Notes under the pieces: generated by a model
Told to the model about the DNA's origin: nothing
The model's database searches: none
What the model saw: the letters and a program-made list of their open reading frames with translations, nothing else
NCBI RefSeq assembly: GCF_022230955.1
Contig: NZ_JAKKFI010000047.1
Coordinates: forward strand, 1 to 64,000
Length of the DNA stretch: 64,000 bases
Direction of reading: 5' to 3'
Origin: Micromonospora cabrerizensis
GTDB taxonomy: Bacteria; Actinomycetota; Actinomycetes; Mycobacteriales; Micromonosporaceae
Position numbers and translations under genes: made by a program
Shown here: positions 18,254-26,706 of the stretch, one piece after another
Layout of the letters: each line of letters starts with the position of its first letter
Position numbering within the stretch: position 1 is the stretch's first letter

Positions 18254-19472
18254 AGCGGGTCTCCTGGCGGGGCAGCACCACCTCGCGCAGGATCAGTTGC
18301 AGCGCGGCCACCGTCGGGATGGCGATCAGTGCACCCACCACGCCCAGCAGCGCCACCCCGAGCAGGGCGGCGAGCAGGGCGGCGACCTCGTTGACCTCCA
18401 CCGAGCGCCGCATCACCTTCGGGTAGATCAGGTAGTTCTCCACCTGCTGGTAGATCAGGAAGAAGACCGCGCAGGCGATGCCGGTGGGCAGGTCGGCGGC
18501 GAAGCCGACCAGGCTCACGATCACCGCGCCCAGGGTGGCGCCGATCTGCGGGATCAGGTCGGTCACCGCGACCACCACGGCCAGTGCGAACGGGTACGGC
18601 AGGCCGACGATCAACGCGAACACGAAGGTGGTCGCGCCGGCCAGCACCGCGATGCTCAGCGCGCCGACCATGTAGGCGCCCACCTTGGCGAGGATCTCGT
18701 CGCCGATCAGTTGCACCCGCTCCCGCCGTGACCGGGGCACCAACGAGTAGCCCAGCGAGCGCAGCTTGTTGAAGTAGGCGAGGAAGTAGATCGTCAGCAC
18801 CAGCACGGTCAGCGTCCGGAACACCGTGCCGAAGATCAGTTGAGCACCGCCGAGCACCCCGCCGAGGGCCCGCCCGATGGTCTCCGCGTTGGCGGCGCCC
18901 TGCACCCGCTCCACCACGTCGTACCGTTCCACCAGGTCGTTGACCGTCGGGTTGCGGCGCAGCTCGTCCAACAGGCTCGGGATCTGATCGATGAACTGCC
19001 CCGACTGGGTGACGATCGGCGGGACCAGCGCGACCACGCCGCCACAGAGCAGCAGCACCACGGTCAACGCGACCCCCGCCACCGCCAGGCCGTGCGGCAC
19101 GCCCCAGCGGCGTAGTCGGACCACCGCCGGGTTGAGACCGACCGCCAGGAAGAGCGCGATCACCACCAGCACCAGGATGCCGCCGGCATTGCGAATCCCC
19201 AGATAGAGCGTGTACGCCAGGAGCACGCCCAACGCCCCGGTGAAGCCGAGCAGGAAGCTGCTGCGGCGCAGCGGGCGGCCCGGAGTGCCGAACTTCCCGG
19301 ACGGGACCGCCGGCGGTTCGTCCGGGTCGACCCCCGGGGCGGGGACCGGCACCGGCGCCGGTGTGTCCGCCGACGGGGGGCCGGGCGTCGCGTCCGGGTC
19401 GTCGGTCGGCGGGTGGTCGTTCGGCGGATCGTCGTTCGGCGGGTGGTCGGCCGGCGGGTCGTGCTGTGGCAC
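18252..19472 (-). CDS. AI-2E family transporter (PerM/YdiK-like)
   Basis: A 406-residue membrane protein with a disordered, proline- and aspartate-rich N-terminal tail (residues 1-65) and about seven to eight membrane segments. The conserved C-terminal half contains the VAVTDLIPQIGATLGA signature and IYQQVENYLIYPKVM, typical of the AI-2E/PerM family. Family members include exporters of signalling molecules and possible ion antiporters; the cargo here is unknown. GTG start with GGGAGG ribosome site. Confidence 0.88.
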   Translation of the reverse strand: MPQHDPPADHPPNDDPPNDHPPTDDPDATPGPPSADTPAPVPVPAPGVDPDEPPAVPSGKFGTPGRPLRRSSFLLGFTGALGVLLAYTLYLGIRNAGGILVLVVIALFLAVGLNPAVVRLRRWGVPHGLAVAGVALTVVLLLCGGVVALVPPIVTQSGQFIDQIPSLLDELRRNPTVNDLVERYDVVERVQGAANAETIGRALGGVLGGAQLIFGTVFRTLTVLVLTIYFLAYFNKLRSLGYSLVPRSRRERVQLIGDEILAKVGAYMVGALSIAVLAGATTFVFALIVGLPYPFALAVVVAVTDLIPQIGATLGAVIVSLVGFAADLPTGIACAVFFLIYQQVENYLIYPKVMRRSVEVNEVAALLAALLGVALLGVVGALIAIPTVAALQLILREVVLPRQETR

Positions 19473-19870
19473 CTGGGACCTCCCGGCTCAGGCCGTCGGA
19501 CGACCGGCGACAGCGACGCCCTGACTGTTCCCGCTGCGAGTGCACGTGCTGTTCCCGCTGCGGATGGACGTGCGCCAGCGTGTACCGGTCAGGTCCATGA
19601 CGTCACGACTTCCTTCATCAGCTCGATCGACTGCTGGCGGCGCGCCTTTTCTGATCATCTCCCAGCGCGTCAGCAGCGTAGCCACTTCATGGTCGCTATC
19701 GACCACAAGGCCGTCAATCGGGTGTTCAAGGTGCCCCACCCAGCCGTCGTCCGGGCCTCGACCCCCCACCCGACATCGCCTCGACCTCGCCGACGGGTAG
19801 ATCTTGGACAGTTTCCGTCAGGGCGTAACGGAAACTGTCCAAGATCTGGTGGTGCGGTGGCGTTCCGGCG
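19473..19870. other. 398-bp intergenic region with direct repeat and palindrome
   Basis: The region holds a roughly 24-bp direct repeat (from about 19526 and 19550, both starting TGTTCCCGCTGCG) upstream of the transporter, presumably its promoter, and the first of two identical palindromes that flank the next gene. No coding sequence is convincing. Confidence 0.7.
19799..19847. repeat. Perfect palindrome, copy 1
   Basis: The left arm AGATCTTGGACAGTTTCCGT (19799-19818) is perfectly complementary to 19828-19847, giving a 20-bp stem with a 9-nt loop. The first 22 bases (19799-19820) are identical in copy 2 at 20859. It lies 23 bp before the nuclease-like gene. Confidence 0.9.
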
Positions 19871-20860
19871 GTGAAAGCTGCTCGGATGATGCCCACGGAC
19901 GACGCCGACGCACTCGACTGGCTGGCCTTCGAGCAGGCGGGCGTCCTGACGACCGCGCAGGTCTCCGGCCTGCTCAGCGAGGGAACGGTGCGCGGGCGAA
20001 TCCGCTCCGGCCGGTGGCGGTCCATCTGCCGCGGCATCCTGCTGACCGGCAACGGTCGCCTGAGTCGCGACCAACAGCTCTGGGTCGCGGTGCTGGCAGC
20101 CGGACCAGGCGCGGTGCTGGCCGGGGTAACGGCCGCCACCGAAGCCGGAGTACGAGGGCTGCGCCGTGAGCCACTGCACGTGCTGGTGCCGGCCGCCCGT
20201 CGTGCCGCTCGGACCTCCCTGCGTCGCCTCCCGATCGACATGCCCGCGGTGCTGGTGCATCGCACGTCGGTGCTGCCGGACTCGCACCGGCAACTCGCCC
20301 GTCCACCACGCACCACGACCGCCAGAGCGCTCATCGACGCGGCGGGATGGGCGGTCGGTGTGGACGAGGCGCAGGGCGTGCTGGCGGCCGGTTGTCAGCA
20401 GCGGCGGGTGCTGCCCGAGGAGTTGCAGACGGTGCTCGACGTCCTTCCCCGAGCGCCCCGCCGGCACCTGATCCAACAGACCGTCCGTGACATCGCCGGG
20501 GGCGCGCAGGCGCTCTCCGAGATCGACTTCCTGCGCCTCTGCCGCCGGCACCGGCTGCCCGTGCCTGACCTTCAGGAACATCGGGTCGACGCGGCGGGCC
20601 GCAACCGCTGGCTGGACGCGTACTGGCGACAGTGGCGGGTGCAGGTCGAGATCGATGGCGCGCACCACATGGACGCCCGGCAGTGGGCGGACGACATGCG
20701 TCGGCAGAACGACGTCTGGACCAGCGGCGACCGGATCCTGCGCTTTCCGGCCTGGCTGGTCCGCGCCCACCCCGACGAGGTCGCCGACACCGTCCGGCGG
20801 GCCCTCGTCGCAGCGGGCTGGAGCCCCACCCGGTCCCAGCGCCGTCCGACGCACAAATAG
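19871..20860 (+). CDS. DUF559-type nuclease-like protein with N-terminal helix-turn-helix
   Basis: A 329-residue protein. The N-terminal about 60 residues (AGVLTTAQVSGLLSEGTVRGRIRSGRWRSI) look like the winged-helix domain found at the start of AbiEi-like antitoxins. The C-terminal part (about 235-315), with VEIDGAHHMDARQWADD, RRQNDVW and RILRFPAWLVRAHPDEV, matches the DUF559/Vsr-like nuclease fold, with Glu260/Asp262 as candidate metal ligands. Such proteins are common and variable in actinomycetes; their role is unknown. Two identical palindromes bracket the gene, the right one overlapping its TAG. Start may be GTG 19871 or ATG 19886/19889. Confidence 0.75.
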   Translation: MKAARMMPTDDADALDWLAFEQAGVLTTAQVSGLLSEGTVRGRIRSGRWRSICRGILLTGNGRLSRDQQLWVAVLAAGPGAVLAGVTAATEAGVRGLRREPLHVLVPAARRAARTSLRRLPIDMPAVLVHRTSVLPDSHRQLARPPRTTTARALIDAAGWAVGVDEAQGVLAAGCQQRRVLPEELQTVLDVLPRAPRRHLIQQTVRDIAGGAQALSEIDFLRLCRRHRLPVPDLQEHRVDAAGRNRWLDAYWRQWRVQVEIDGAHHMDARQWADDMRRQNDVWTSGDRILRFPAWLVRAHPDEVADTVRRALVAAGWSPTRSQRRPTHK

Positions 20861-20907
20861 ATCTTGGACAGTTTCCGTCACGCGTTGACGGAAACTGTCC
20901 AAGATCT
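20859..20907. repeat. Perfect palindrome, copy 2
   Basis: A 22-bp perfect stem (20859-20880 against 20886-20907) with a 5-nt CGCGT loop. The arm is identical to copy 1 across 22 bases; the loop differs. It overlaps the last two bases of the nuclease-like gene stop and could also act as its terminator and as one for the convergent coiled-coil gene. Confidence 0.9.
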
Positions 20908-20943
20908 CGATGCTCGCGTGGGTCAGCGCTGGCGGCGTACCCG

Positions 20944-23085
20944 TCAGTCCTTCTCGATGGTGACCTTGCTGGGCTTGGCGCTGCGCTCGTCGGTGGTCGG
21001 CTTGCTGGGGCGCTTGCCGTTCTCACCGGTGCTGGTGATCTTGGTCGGCTTGGCGCCCCGGCCACCCTCGCCCGGAACGGCGGCCACGGTCGGCTCCCCG
21101 TCCACCCCGGCGCTGGCCGCGCCTCCGTCCACGGTGGTCACCGGCTCGGCCACCGGTCGGGTCGTGGACTGCCCGGCGCCCTCAGCCCCGGCGTTCACCG
21201 GCTGCCGGGTGTCGGTGGGCTCGGTCTTGAGGCTGCTGGCCGCACCCGACCCGGGCGACGTGCCCGCGTCGACGGTCGCTGCACCGGAGACGGTCACGCC
21301 GTCGTCACCGTCGCCGGCCGCGCTCCGGCTCGCACCGTCACCGGTGACCGGCGCGGTCGGGCCGTCGATCGGCCCCGCGACGCTCTGCAACCGCAGCTCG
21401 GCCATCTGCCGCTGGAGCTCGTCGGACTCCTGGCGGGACTTCCACGTCTCCTGCCGCAGGTCCGCGAGCTGCTGCTGGGCCTGGGCGATCTCCAGCATCA
21501 CCTGGGCGAGTTGCTGCCGGCCCGCCGCCGACTCCTGCTGGGTGGCCGCCAGGTGCTGCTGGGTGGTGGCCAGGTGCTGCTGCGTGGTGGCCGCGTACTC
21601 CTCGAACTGCCGGCGGGAGGCCGCGACGTGCTCGTCGGCCTCGCGGCGCTTGTTGCCGGCCTCGGTCTCGGCCCGGCTCAGCAGCTCCGCGGCCTCCGAC
21701 TCGGAGCGCTGCCGCAGCGACGCCGCGTCCTGCTCGGCCGCCTGCCGAACCCCGGCCGCGCCCTGCTCGATCTCGTCCTTGCGGGCCGTGTACTCGGTTT
21801 CCAGCTCGTTCTTGCGTGCGGAGTAGGTGGTCTCCAGCTCGTCCCTGCGGCCGGAGTATTCGGCTTCCAGCTCGTCGTGGCGGGCGGTGAAACCCGACTC
21901 CAGCTCCTGCTGACGGCCCGTGAACGCGGTCTCCAGCTCCTGCTGGCGGGACTGGTGCTGCTTGTCCAGCTCGTCGCGGCGCTTGGCGTACTCCTGCTCG
22001 GCTGCGGCCCGTCGCTGCGCCAGCTCCCGGTCGGCCGCCTCCCGCCGGGAGTTGACCTCCTGCTCCACGCCGGCCCGCCACGCGCCCAGCTCCTGCTGGG
22101 TCTGCGCCCGGGAGTGCTTGACGTACTCCTCGGTCTCGGCGCGCATCCGCTGCACGTACGCCTCGGTCTCGGCGCGGCTGCGCTTGGCCGACTCGGAGGC
22201 CTGCGTGGTCAGCCGCTCCGCCTCCTGCTGTGCCTTGGCGCGGGTGGCACGGCCAGCCATCGACGCGTCGTCGATGATCTGCTTGGCCTCCTGCTGCGCC
22301 TTCGCGTGCGTGGCACGGCCGGCCTCGGTCGCGGTGTCGGTGAGCCGCTTGGCCTCCTGGAGGGCCTTGGCGTGCACCTCCTTGGCCGCATCCCGCAGGT
22401 CGCTGGCCTCCTGCCGGGCATTGGTCAGCGCCTCACGGGCCGACTCGCGCAGCTTGGTCGACTCCTGCTGGGCCCGGGTGTGGATCTCCTTGGCGGTGTC
22501 GCGGAGCTGGGTGGCCTCCTGCTGGGCCTTCGCCAACGCGTCCTGCGCCGTCTTACGTAGCTGTGCCGACTCGTCCTTGGCAGCCCGCAGGGTCGCGTCC
22601 GCCTCGGCCCGCTTGGCGCTGCTGTGCCGCTCCTCCTCCGCGCGGCGCGCGGCGAGGGCGATCTCGAAGTCCTTCAGAGCCCGTGAGGCCTGCTCGCGGG
22701 CCTCCTCGATGATGTGCTCGGCGGCGGCGCGGCGGGCCTCGATCTCCCCGTTCGCGTCGGACAGGATCTGCTCGGCCTGCTCCTCCGCGAGAGCGAGGAT
22801 CGACTCGACCCGCGGACCGAGGTGCCGGAACGAGGCGCGGTCCACCACGTTCATCTGCTTGCGCACCTGACTCAGGTCGCGTTGCAGCACCTCGACCTGG
22901 CCGGCGAGCTTGTGGATCTGTGTGTACGCCTGTTCCCGTTCGGACGCGAGGGTCGCGATCTCGTGCTCGGCACGCGCGACATACCGGTCGACCTGTTTCT
23001 TCTCGTACCCCCGCAGAGCGGACTCGAAGCTGGGCTCCGTCGTCACGTCCCCGCCGAGAGCGAACAGTTCCTCGCCGTGCGACAT
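20944..23085 (-). CDS. Long coiled-coil DivIVA-like cytoskeletal protein (Scy-like)
   Basis: A 713-residue protein. A short N-terminal DivIVA-type module (FESALRGYEKKQVDRYVARAEHEIATL) precedes some 500 residues of nearly unbroken coiled coil rich in Ala, Glu, Gln and Arg with recurring AKAQQEA-type segments, followed by a disordered tail of about 160 residues rich in Pro, Thr and Gly. This is the build of Scy, which organises the polar growth complex in Streptomyces, though Scy is longer. The ATG (complement of 23083-23085) has GAGGATGGGG just upstream. A paralogue follows on the same strand. In Streptomyces, scy and filP also lie next to the epimerase-thiolase-meaB genes, as here. Confidence 0.82.
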   Translation of the reverse strand: MSHGEELFALGGDVTTEPSFESALRGYEKKQVDRYVARAEHEIATLASEREQAYTQIHKLAGQVEVLQRDLSQVRKQMNVVDRASFRHLGPRVESILALAEEQAEQILSDANGEIEARRAAAEHIIEEAREQASRALKDFEIALAARRAEEERHSSAKRAEADATLRAAKDESAQLRKTAQDALAKAQQEATQLRDTAKEIHTRAQQESTKLRESAREALTNARQEASDLRDAAKEVHAKALQEAKRLTDTATEAGRATHAKAQQEAKQIIDDASMAGRATRAKAQQEAERLTTQASESAKRSRAETEAYVQRMRAETEEYVKHSRAQTQQELGAWRAGVEQEVNSRREAADRELAQRRAAAEQEYAKRRDELDKQHQSRQQELETAFTGRQQELESGFTARHDELEAEYSGRRDELETTYSARKNELETEYTARKDEIEQGAAGVRQAAEQDAASLRQRSESEAAELLSRAETEAGNKRREADEHVAASRRQFEEYAATTQQHLATTQQHLAATQQESAAGRQQLAQVMLEIAQAQQQLADLRQETWKSRQESDELQRQMAELRLQSVAGPIDGPTAPVTGDGASRSAAGDGDDGVTVSGAATVDAGTSPGSGAASSLKTEPTDTRQPVNAGAEGAGQSTTRPVAEPVTTVDGGAASAGVDGEPTVAAVPGEGGRGAKPTKITSTGENGKRPSKPTTDERSAKPSKVTIEKD

Positions 23086-23193
23086 GCCCCCATCCTCACA
23101 CGCAACGGGCCCTGCTGGGGCGATACGGACGGGCCTTGTGCGAGCTACTTCACTCCGCTGCGAGCGGGAGATTCCACGGGCTGGGAAACGTGT

Positions 23194-23237
23194 ACGGCGC
23201 GAGGTGCGACCGGTCACCCGGTGTCACCTCGCGCCGT
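23194..23237. terminator. Terminator hairpin between the two coiled-coil genes
   Basis: A perfect 13-bp stem (ACGGCGCGAGGTG / CACCTCGCGCCGT) with an 18-nt loop lies 26 bp past the stop of the upstream coiled-coil gene (stop at 23264 on the minus strand), within the 178-bp gap. It suggests the two genes have separate transcripts. Confidence 0.65.
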
Positions 23238-23263
23238 TCGATGCCCCGATCTGACGCCTCGCG

Positions 23264-24526
23264 TCAGCCAGCGGACTCCGCGGGAACCCGGTCCTGACCG
23301 CCCTCGGTCTTCTTGGCCTCCGGCTTGGCAGCGGGAGCGGCAGCGGCCGGCATTCCCGGAACGATGCCGGCGAGCCCGGAGAGCATCTGGCCCAGCTGCG
23401 ACGTGACCGCGTCCTTCTGCCGGGTGAGGTCCTCGACCTCGCGGCGGGCGGCCTGAGTGGTCAGCTCCGCCTCGGTGCGGGCCTCGGTGAGCAGGCGCTG
23501 CGACTCGGCCTTGGCCTCGTTGAGCGTCTTCTCGGAGTGCGCCTTGGCCTTGTCGACCGTCTCGGCGGCGTTGCGCTCCGACTCGACCCGCCGGGCCTCG
23601 GCGCGCTGCTCGATCTCCTTGGCCCGCTCCTGCGCGGCCCGTGCACGCTGCTCGGCCTCGCTGACCAGCTTCTGGGTCTGCGCGACCTGAGCGGCGTGGC
23701 GCTCGGACTCCTCGCGCTCGGCCTTCTCCCGACGCTCGGCCAGTTGCAGCTCCAGGGCCTGAAGGTCCTTGTCGCGCTTGTCCCGCGCGTCGGTGAGCAG
23801 CTTGGTCGCCTCGGCGCGCTTCTCCTCAGCCTCGCGTGCGGCCTTGGCCCGCTGCTGGGTGATCTCGCGCTCGGCGGTGGCACGGAGGGTGGCCACCTCC
23901 CGCTCGACGGTCGACTTCAGCTCGGCCACCTCGTGCGCGGTGACGGTGCGAAGCTGCTTGGTCTCGCGGTCGGCGTCCGCGCGCAGCGTGTCGGCCTCGC
24001 GGCGCGCCTGCACCCGGACCTCGGCAGCCTCACGCTCGGCGGCGGTACGCAGGTTGCCGGCCTCGCGCTCGGCGCTGGCCTTCATGGCCGCGGCCTCGGC
24101 ACGTGCCTTGTCGGTGATCTCGCGAGCCTCGAGGCGGGCGGCGGAGAGGATGCCCTCCGACTCACGCTTGGCCTCGTTGCGGTGGTCGTTGGCCTGCTCC
24201 TCGGCGAGCCGGAGGATCTGCTCGACCCGGGTGCCGAGCCCCGAGAGGGTGGGCCGGCTGTTCTCTTCGAGCTGCTTGTTCGTGTCGGTGAGCTTCTGCT
24301 CCAGCGCACTCATGCGCTGCTCGGCCTGGCGGAGTCGACGCTGGGCGTCGTTCATCCGCTGCTCGGCCTCGGCACGGGCCTGCTCGGACTGGGTCAGCGC
24401 GGCGGTCATCCGGCCGAGGAAGTCGTCGACCTGGTGAGTGTTGTATCCGCGTAGGCCTACGGTGAAATCTGGCTGCGAGTTCGCGTTATCGAAGAACGCG
24501 AGAGGGGAGGACTGCTGCTGGGGCAT
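23264..24526 (-). CDS. Coiled-coil DivIVA-like filament protein (FilP-like)
   Basis: A 420-residue protein with a DivIVA-type N-terminal motif (FTVGLRGYNTHQVDDFLGRMTAAL), then about 340 residues of coiled coil made of AEREA/ARREA-rich repeats, and a short Ala/Pro/Lys-rich tail. Its size, composition and place next to a Scy-like gene match FilP, a filament-forming protein supporting hyphal shape and tip growth in Streptomyces (older annotations call these 'cellulose-binding'). It shares the GLGTRVEQILRLAEEQA segment type with the neighbour (LGPRVESILALAEEQA), showing common descent. Confidence 0.83.
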   Translation of the reverse strand: MPQQQSSPLAFFDNANSQPDFTVGLRGYNTHQVDDFLGRMTAALTQSEQARAEAEQRMNDAQRRLRQAEQRMSALEQKLTDTNKQLEENSRPTLSGLGTRVEQILRLAEEQANDHRNEAKRESEGILSAARLEAREITDKARAEAAAMKASAEREAGNLRTAAEREAAEVRVQARREADTLRADADRETKQLRTVTAHEVAELKSTVEREVATLRATAEREITQQRAKAAREAEEKRAEATKLLTDARDKRDKDLQALELQLAERREKAEREESERHAAQVAQTQKLVSEAEQRARAAQERAKEIEQRAEARRVESERNAAETVDKAKAHSEKTLNEAKAESQRLLTEARTEAELTTQAARREVEDLTRQKDAVTSQLGQMLSGLAGIVPGMPAAAAPAAKPEAKKTEGGQDRVPAESAG

Positions 24527-24937
24527 TGGGACATACTGGCAGACGCCCCAGGGTGCTTCGCAAGAGCGGTGCGGAGCTTTCGTGCCCTGTTTACATGGTC
24601 AACTTCCGCGATCGGCGGAGCCGGACCAATCGGCGATCTTGGCAGGTCCCGGGCGGGACGGACGCCATGCTGCGTGATCCGGAAAAGGGCCCCGGGTTAC
24701 CCCGAGGCCCTTTGTTCGATCCGAGCAACCGCGCGCTAATCGGGTTGGAAGAACAATGGCCGATCACCGCATTGGCCAACCACCGCTCGTCCGTCCGGCT
24801 GGTGTCCAGGTCAGCGCGCCGGTCAGTGCCCCGGAGCCGGCGTCCGCCGGTCAGTGCCCTTGGAGCCGGTGTACGCCGGTCAGTGCCTCCGGAGCCGGCG
24901 TCCGCCGGTCAGTGCCTCCGGAGCCGGCGTCCGCCGG
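24527..24937. other. 411-bp intergenic region
   Basis: It contains the promoter side of the FilP-like gene, a terminator hairpin for ccr (24684-24713) and a 29-bp tandem repeat array that abuts the ccr stop codon. No convincing coding sequence. Confidence 0.7.
24684..24713 (-). terminator. Intrinsic terminator for ccr
   Basis: A 13-bp stem with one mismatch (arms 24684-24696 and 24701-24713) with TTAC loop. Read on the minus strand it ends in TTTT, so it fits termination of the ccr transcript, whose stop is about 225 bp upstream. Confidence 0.65.
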
Positions 24938-24960
24938 TCAGTGCCCCCGGAACCGGTTGA
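24818..24960. repeat. Five-copy 29-bp tandem repeat at the ccr 3' end
   Basis: Units begin with GCCGGTCAGTGCC at 24818, 24846, 24875, 24904 and 24933, spaced 28 or 29 bp. The last unit contains the ccr stop codon (TCA at 24938-24940 on the plus strand), so the array appears to have grown from the end of the gene. Confidence 0.85.
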
Positions 24961-26293
24961 TCGCGTCCTCGTGCTGGGCTCGCAGCTCCTCGTCGCGTAC
25001 GCCCAACCCGTCGGTGGGCGCCAGGCAGCGCACCCCGACCTTGCCCTGGTGGGCGTTGCGGTGCACCTCGTACGCGGCCTGACCGGTCCCCTCCAGCGGG
25101 TAGGTGCGGGACACCGTCGGGTGCACCTTGCCCAGCGCGACCAGGCGGTTGGCCTGCCATGCCTCGTGGTAGTTGGCGAAGTGGCTGCCGACGATCCGCT
25201 TGAGGTGCATCCACAGGTAGCGGTTGTCGTACTGGTGCTGGAAACCGCTGGTGGACGCGCAGGTGACGATGGTGCCACCGCGCCGGGCCACGAAGACGCT
25301 GGCGCCGAACGTCTCCCGACCCGGGTGCTCGAAGACGATGTCCGGGTCCTCGCCGCCGGTCAGCTCGCGGATCCGCTCGCCGAAGCGCCGCCACTCGTCC
25401 GGGTCCTGGGTCTCCTCGTCCTTCCAGAAGCGGAAACCCTCGGCGGCCCGGTCGATGACCAGCTCCGCGCCCATCTTGCGGCACAGCTCGGCCTTCTCCG
25501 GCGAGGAGACGACGCAGACCGGGATCGCGCCGCCGTTGAGCGCCATCTGGGTGGCGTACCCGCCGAGGCCGCCGGAGGCGCCCCAGATCAGCACCACGTC
25601 GCCCTGCTTCATGTTGGCCCCGTGGTGCGACACGAGCTGCCGGTACGCGGTGGAGTTGACCAGCCCGGGGCTGGCGGCCTCCTCCCAGCTCAGGTGTCGA
25701 GGCTTCGGCATCAGCTGGTTGGCCTTGACCACCGCCATCTCGGCCAGCCCGCCGAAGTTGGTCTCGAAGCCCCAGATCCGCTGCTGCGGGTCGAGCATGG
25801 TGTCGTCGTGTCCGGCGGCGTCCTCCAGCTCGACGGAGAGGCAGTGCGCGACCACCTCGTCGCCGGGTGCCCAACGGGTCACCCCGGGGCCGGTGCGCAG
25901 CACCACGCCCGCGGCGTCCGAGCCGACCACGTGGTACGGCAGGTCGTGCCGGCGGGTCAGCTCGGAGACCCGGCCGTAGCGCTGGAGGAACTTGAAGGTG
26001 GGCAGCGGTTCGAAGATGCTGGTCCACACCGTGTTGTAGTTGATCGCGCTGGCCATCACCGCGATCAGTGCCTCGCCCGGTGCCAGCTCCGGCGTCGGCA
26101 CCTCCTGCACGTGCAGCGCCTTGCGCGGGTCCTTGTCCCGGGTGGCCATGCCGTCGAACATCCGGGACTCCTCGGCGCGCACCACCACGCCCCGGTAGCT
26201 CTTCGGTACGGGCAGCCCGGCGAGGCCGGCGAGCTCGCGGTCCGGATCGTTCGATTCCTCCGCCGCCATGATCGCTTCGAGGATGTCCTGCAC
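24938..26293 (-). CDS. ccr: Crotonyl-CoA carboxylase/reductase
   Basis: Ccr reductively carboxylates crotonyl-CoA with NADPH and CO2 to (2S)-ethylmalonyl-CoA, the committing step of the ethylmalonyl-CoA pathway; in actinomycetes it also supplies polyketide extender units. The 451-residue protein is an MDR-fold reductase: GroES-like domain with VMASAINYNTVWTSIFEP, NADPH motif WGASGGLGGYATQ, and the CO2-binding residues typical of Ccr in WGFETNFGG and GSHFANYHEA. The end VRDEELRAQHEDAINRFRGH is characteristic. The GTG at 26293 is chosen over upstream ATGs because GGAGGT lies 5 bp ahead and homologues begin at TVQDIL-like sequence. An operator candidate lies 130 bp upstream. Confidence 0.95.
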   Translation of the reverse strand: MQDILEAIMAAEESNDPDRELAGLAGLPVPKSYRGVVVRAEESRMFDGMATRDKDPRKALHVQEVPTPELAPGEALIAVMASAINYNTVWTSIFEPLPTFKFLQRYGRVSELTRRHDLPYHVVGSDAAGVVLRTGPGVTRWAPGDEVVAHCLSVELEDAAGHDDTMLDPQQRIWGFETNFGGLAEMAVVKANQLMPKPRHLSWEEAASPGLVNSTAYRQLVSHHGANMKQGDVVLIWGASGGLGGYATQMALNGGAIPVCVVSSPEKAELCRKMGAELVIDRAAEGFRFWKDEETQDPDEWRRFGERIRELTGGEDPDIVFEHPGRETFGASVFVARRGGTIVTCASTSGFQHQYDNRYLWMHLKRIVGSHFANYHEAWQANRLVALGKVHPTVSRTYPLEGTGQAAYEVHRNAHQGKVGVRCLAPTDGLGVRDEELRAQHEDAINRFRGH

Positions 26294-26422
26294 GGTGACC
26301 TCCGGTTCGTCCGCACCCGAGTGGGCCGGGGTGCTGCCATCGTCGGCGCCGGTGGGGCACGACCACCATGTCGGCATTCGACACATCCGACCCCGGTCGC
26401 GCTCCTGTGGGGCCGGACGTTA

Positions 26423-26437
26423 CTGAACGGTAGCTAG
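26423..26437 (-). promoter_or_regulatory. Putative acyl-CoA regulon operator (site 4, ccr)
   Basis: On the minus strand, reading towards ccr, the sequence is CTAGCTACCGTTCAG, with core TAGC-N3-CGTTCAG as at sites 1-3. It is followed directly by TAACGT, a TANNNT -10 candidate. It lies 130 bp before the ccr GTG. Confidence 0.58.
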
Positions 26438-26565
26438 ACCGGGAAGTCCTCTGTGAAAAACTGCATCCGCCGATGCGTGAAGGTGTCCGGCCACCCCACC
26501 AACCGAGCACTGACGTGCGCCCCAACCCCCAACCCGTGCCGCGGGCCCCACGACACACGCCCCGC

Positions 26566-26621
26566 TGATCAAGAGCTTTCGGTCACCTGCGAGCCGCAGG
26601 ATGACGCAAACCTCTTGATCA
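26566..26621. repeat. Intergenic palindromic element
   Basis: Outer arms TGATCAAGAG and CTCTTGATCA are perfectly complementary (26566-26575 and 26612-26621); the stem continues imperfectly inward. The right arm read in reverse continues GTTTGCGTCA, close to the GTTTCCGTCA end of the palindromes at 19799 and 20859, suggesting related dispersed elements. It could also serve as the mce terminator. Confidence 0.7.
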
Positions 26622-26630
26622 ACAGGGCGT

Positions 26631-26706
26631 GCGGGTGGGTGGGGGGCAGGGGCAGGGGCAGGGCGGGGGGCGGGGGTCAGTGGGGGGTCGGGGTGGGGGC
26701 GGGTTC
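26631..26706 (+). other. G-rich tract with quadruplex potential
   Basis: The plus strand has many runs of three to six G separated by one to four bases, crossing the 3' end of mce (where it encodes the PAPTPTPH tail on the other strand). Four or more G-tracts in close succession meet the usual G-quadruplex pattern. Confidence 0.6.

Larger units (their letters stand above)
26294..26676. other. 383-bp region between ccr and mce
   Basis: It holds the ccr leader (about 130 bp) with operator site 4, a GATC-anchored palindrome (26566-26621) and a G-rich tract next to the mce stop. No coding sequence is convincing. Confidence 0.65.

Noticed and set aside
24818..24960. Possible CRISPR array
   Set aside because: Units are contiguous 29-bp repeats with no variable spacers and no cas genes; it is a simple tandem repeat.
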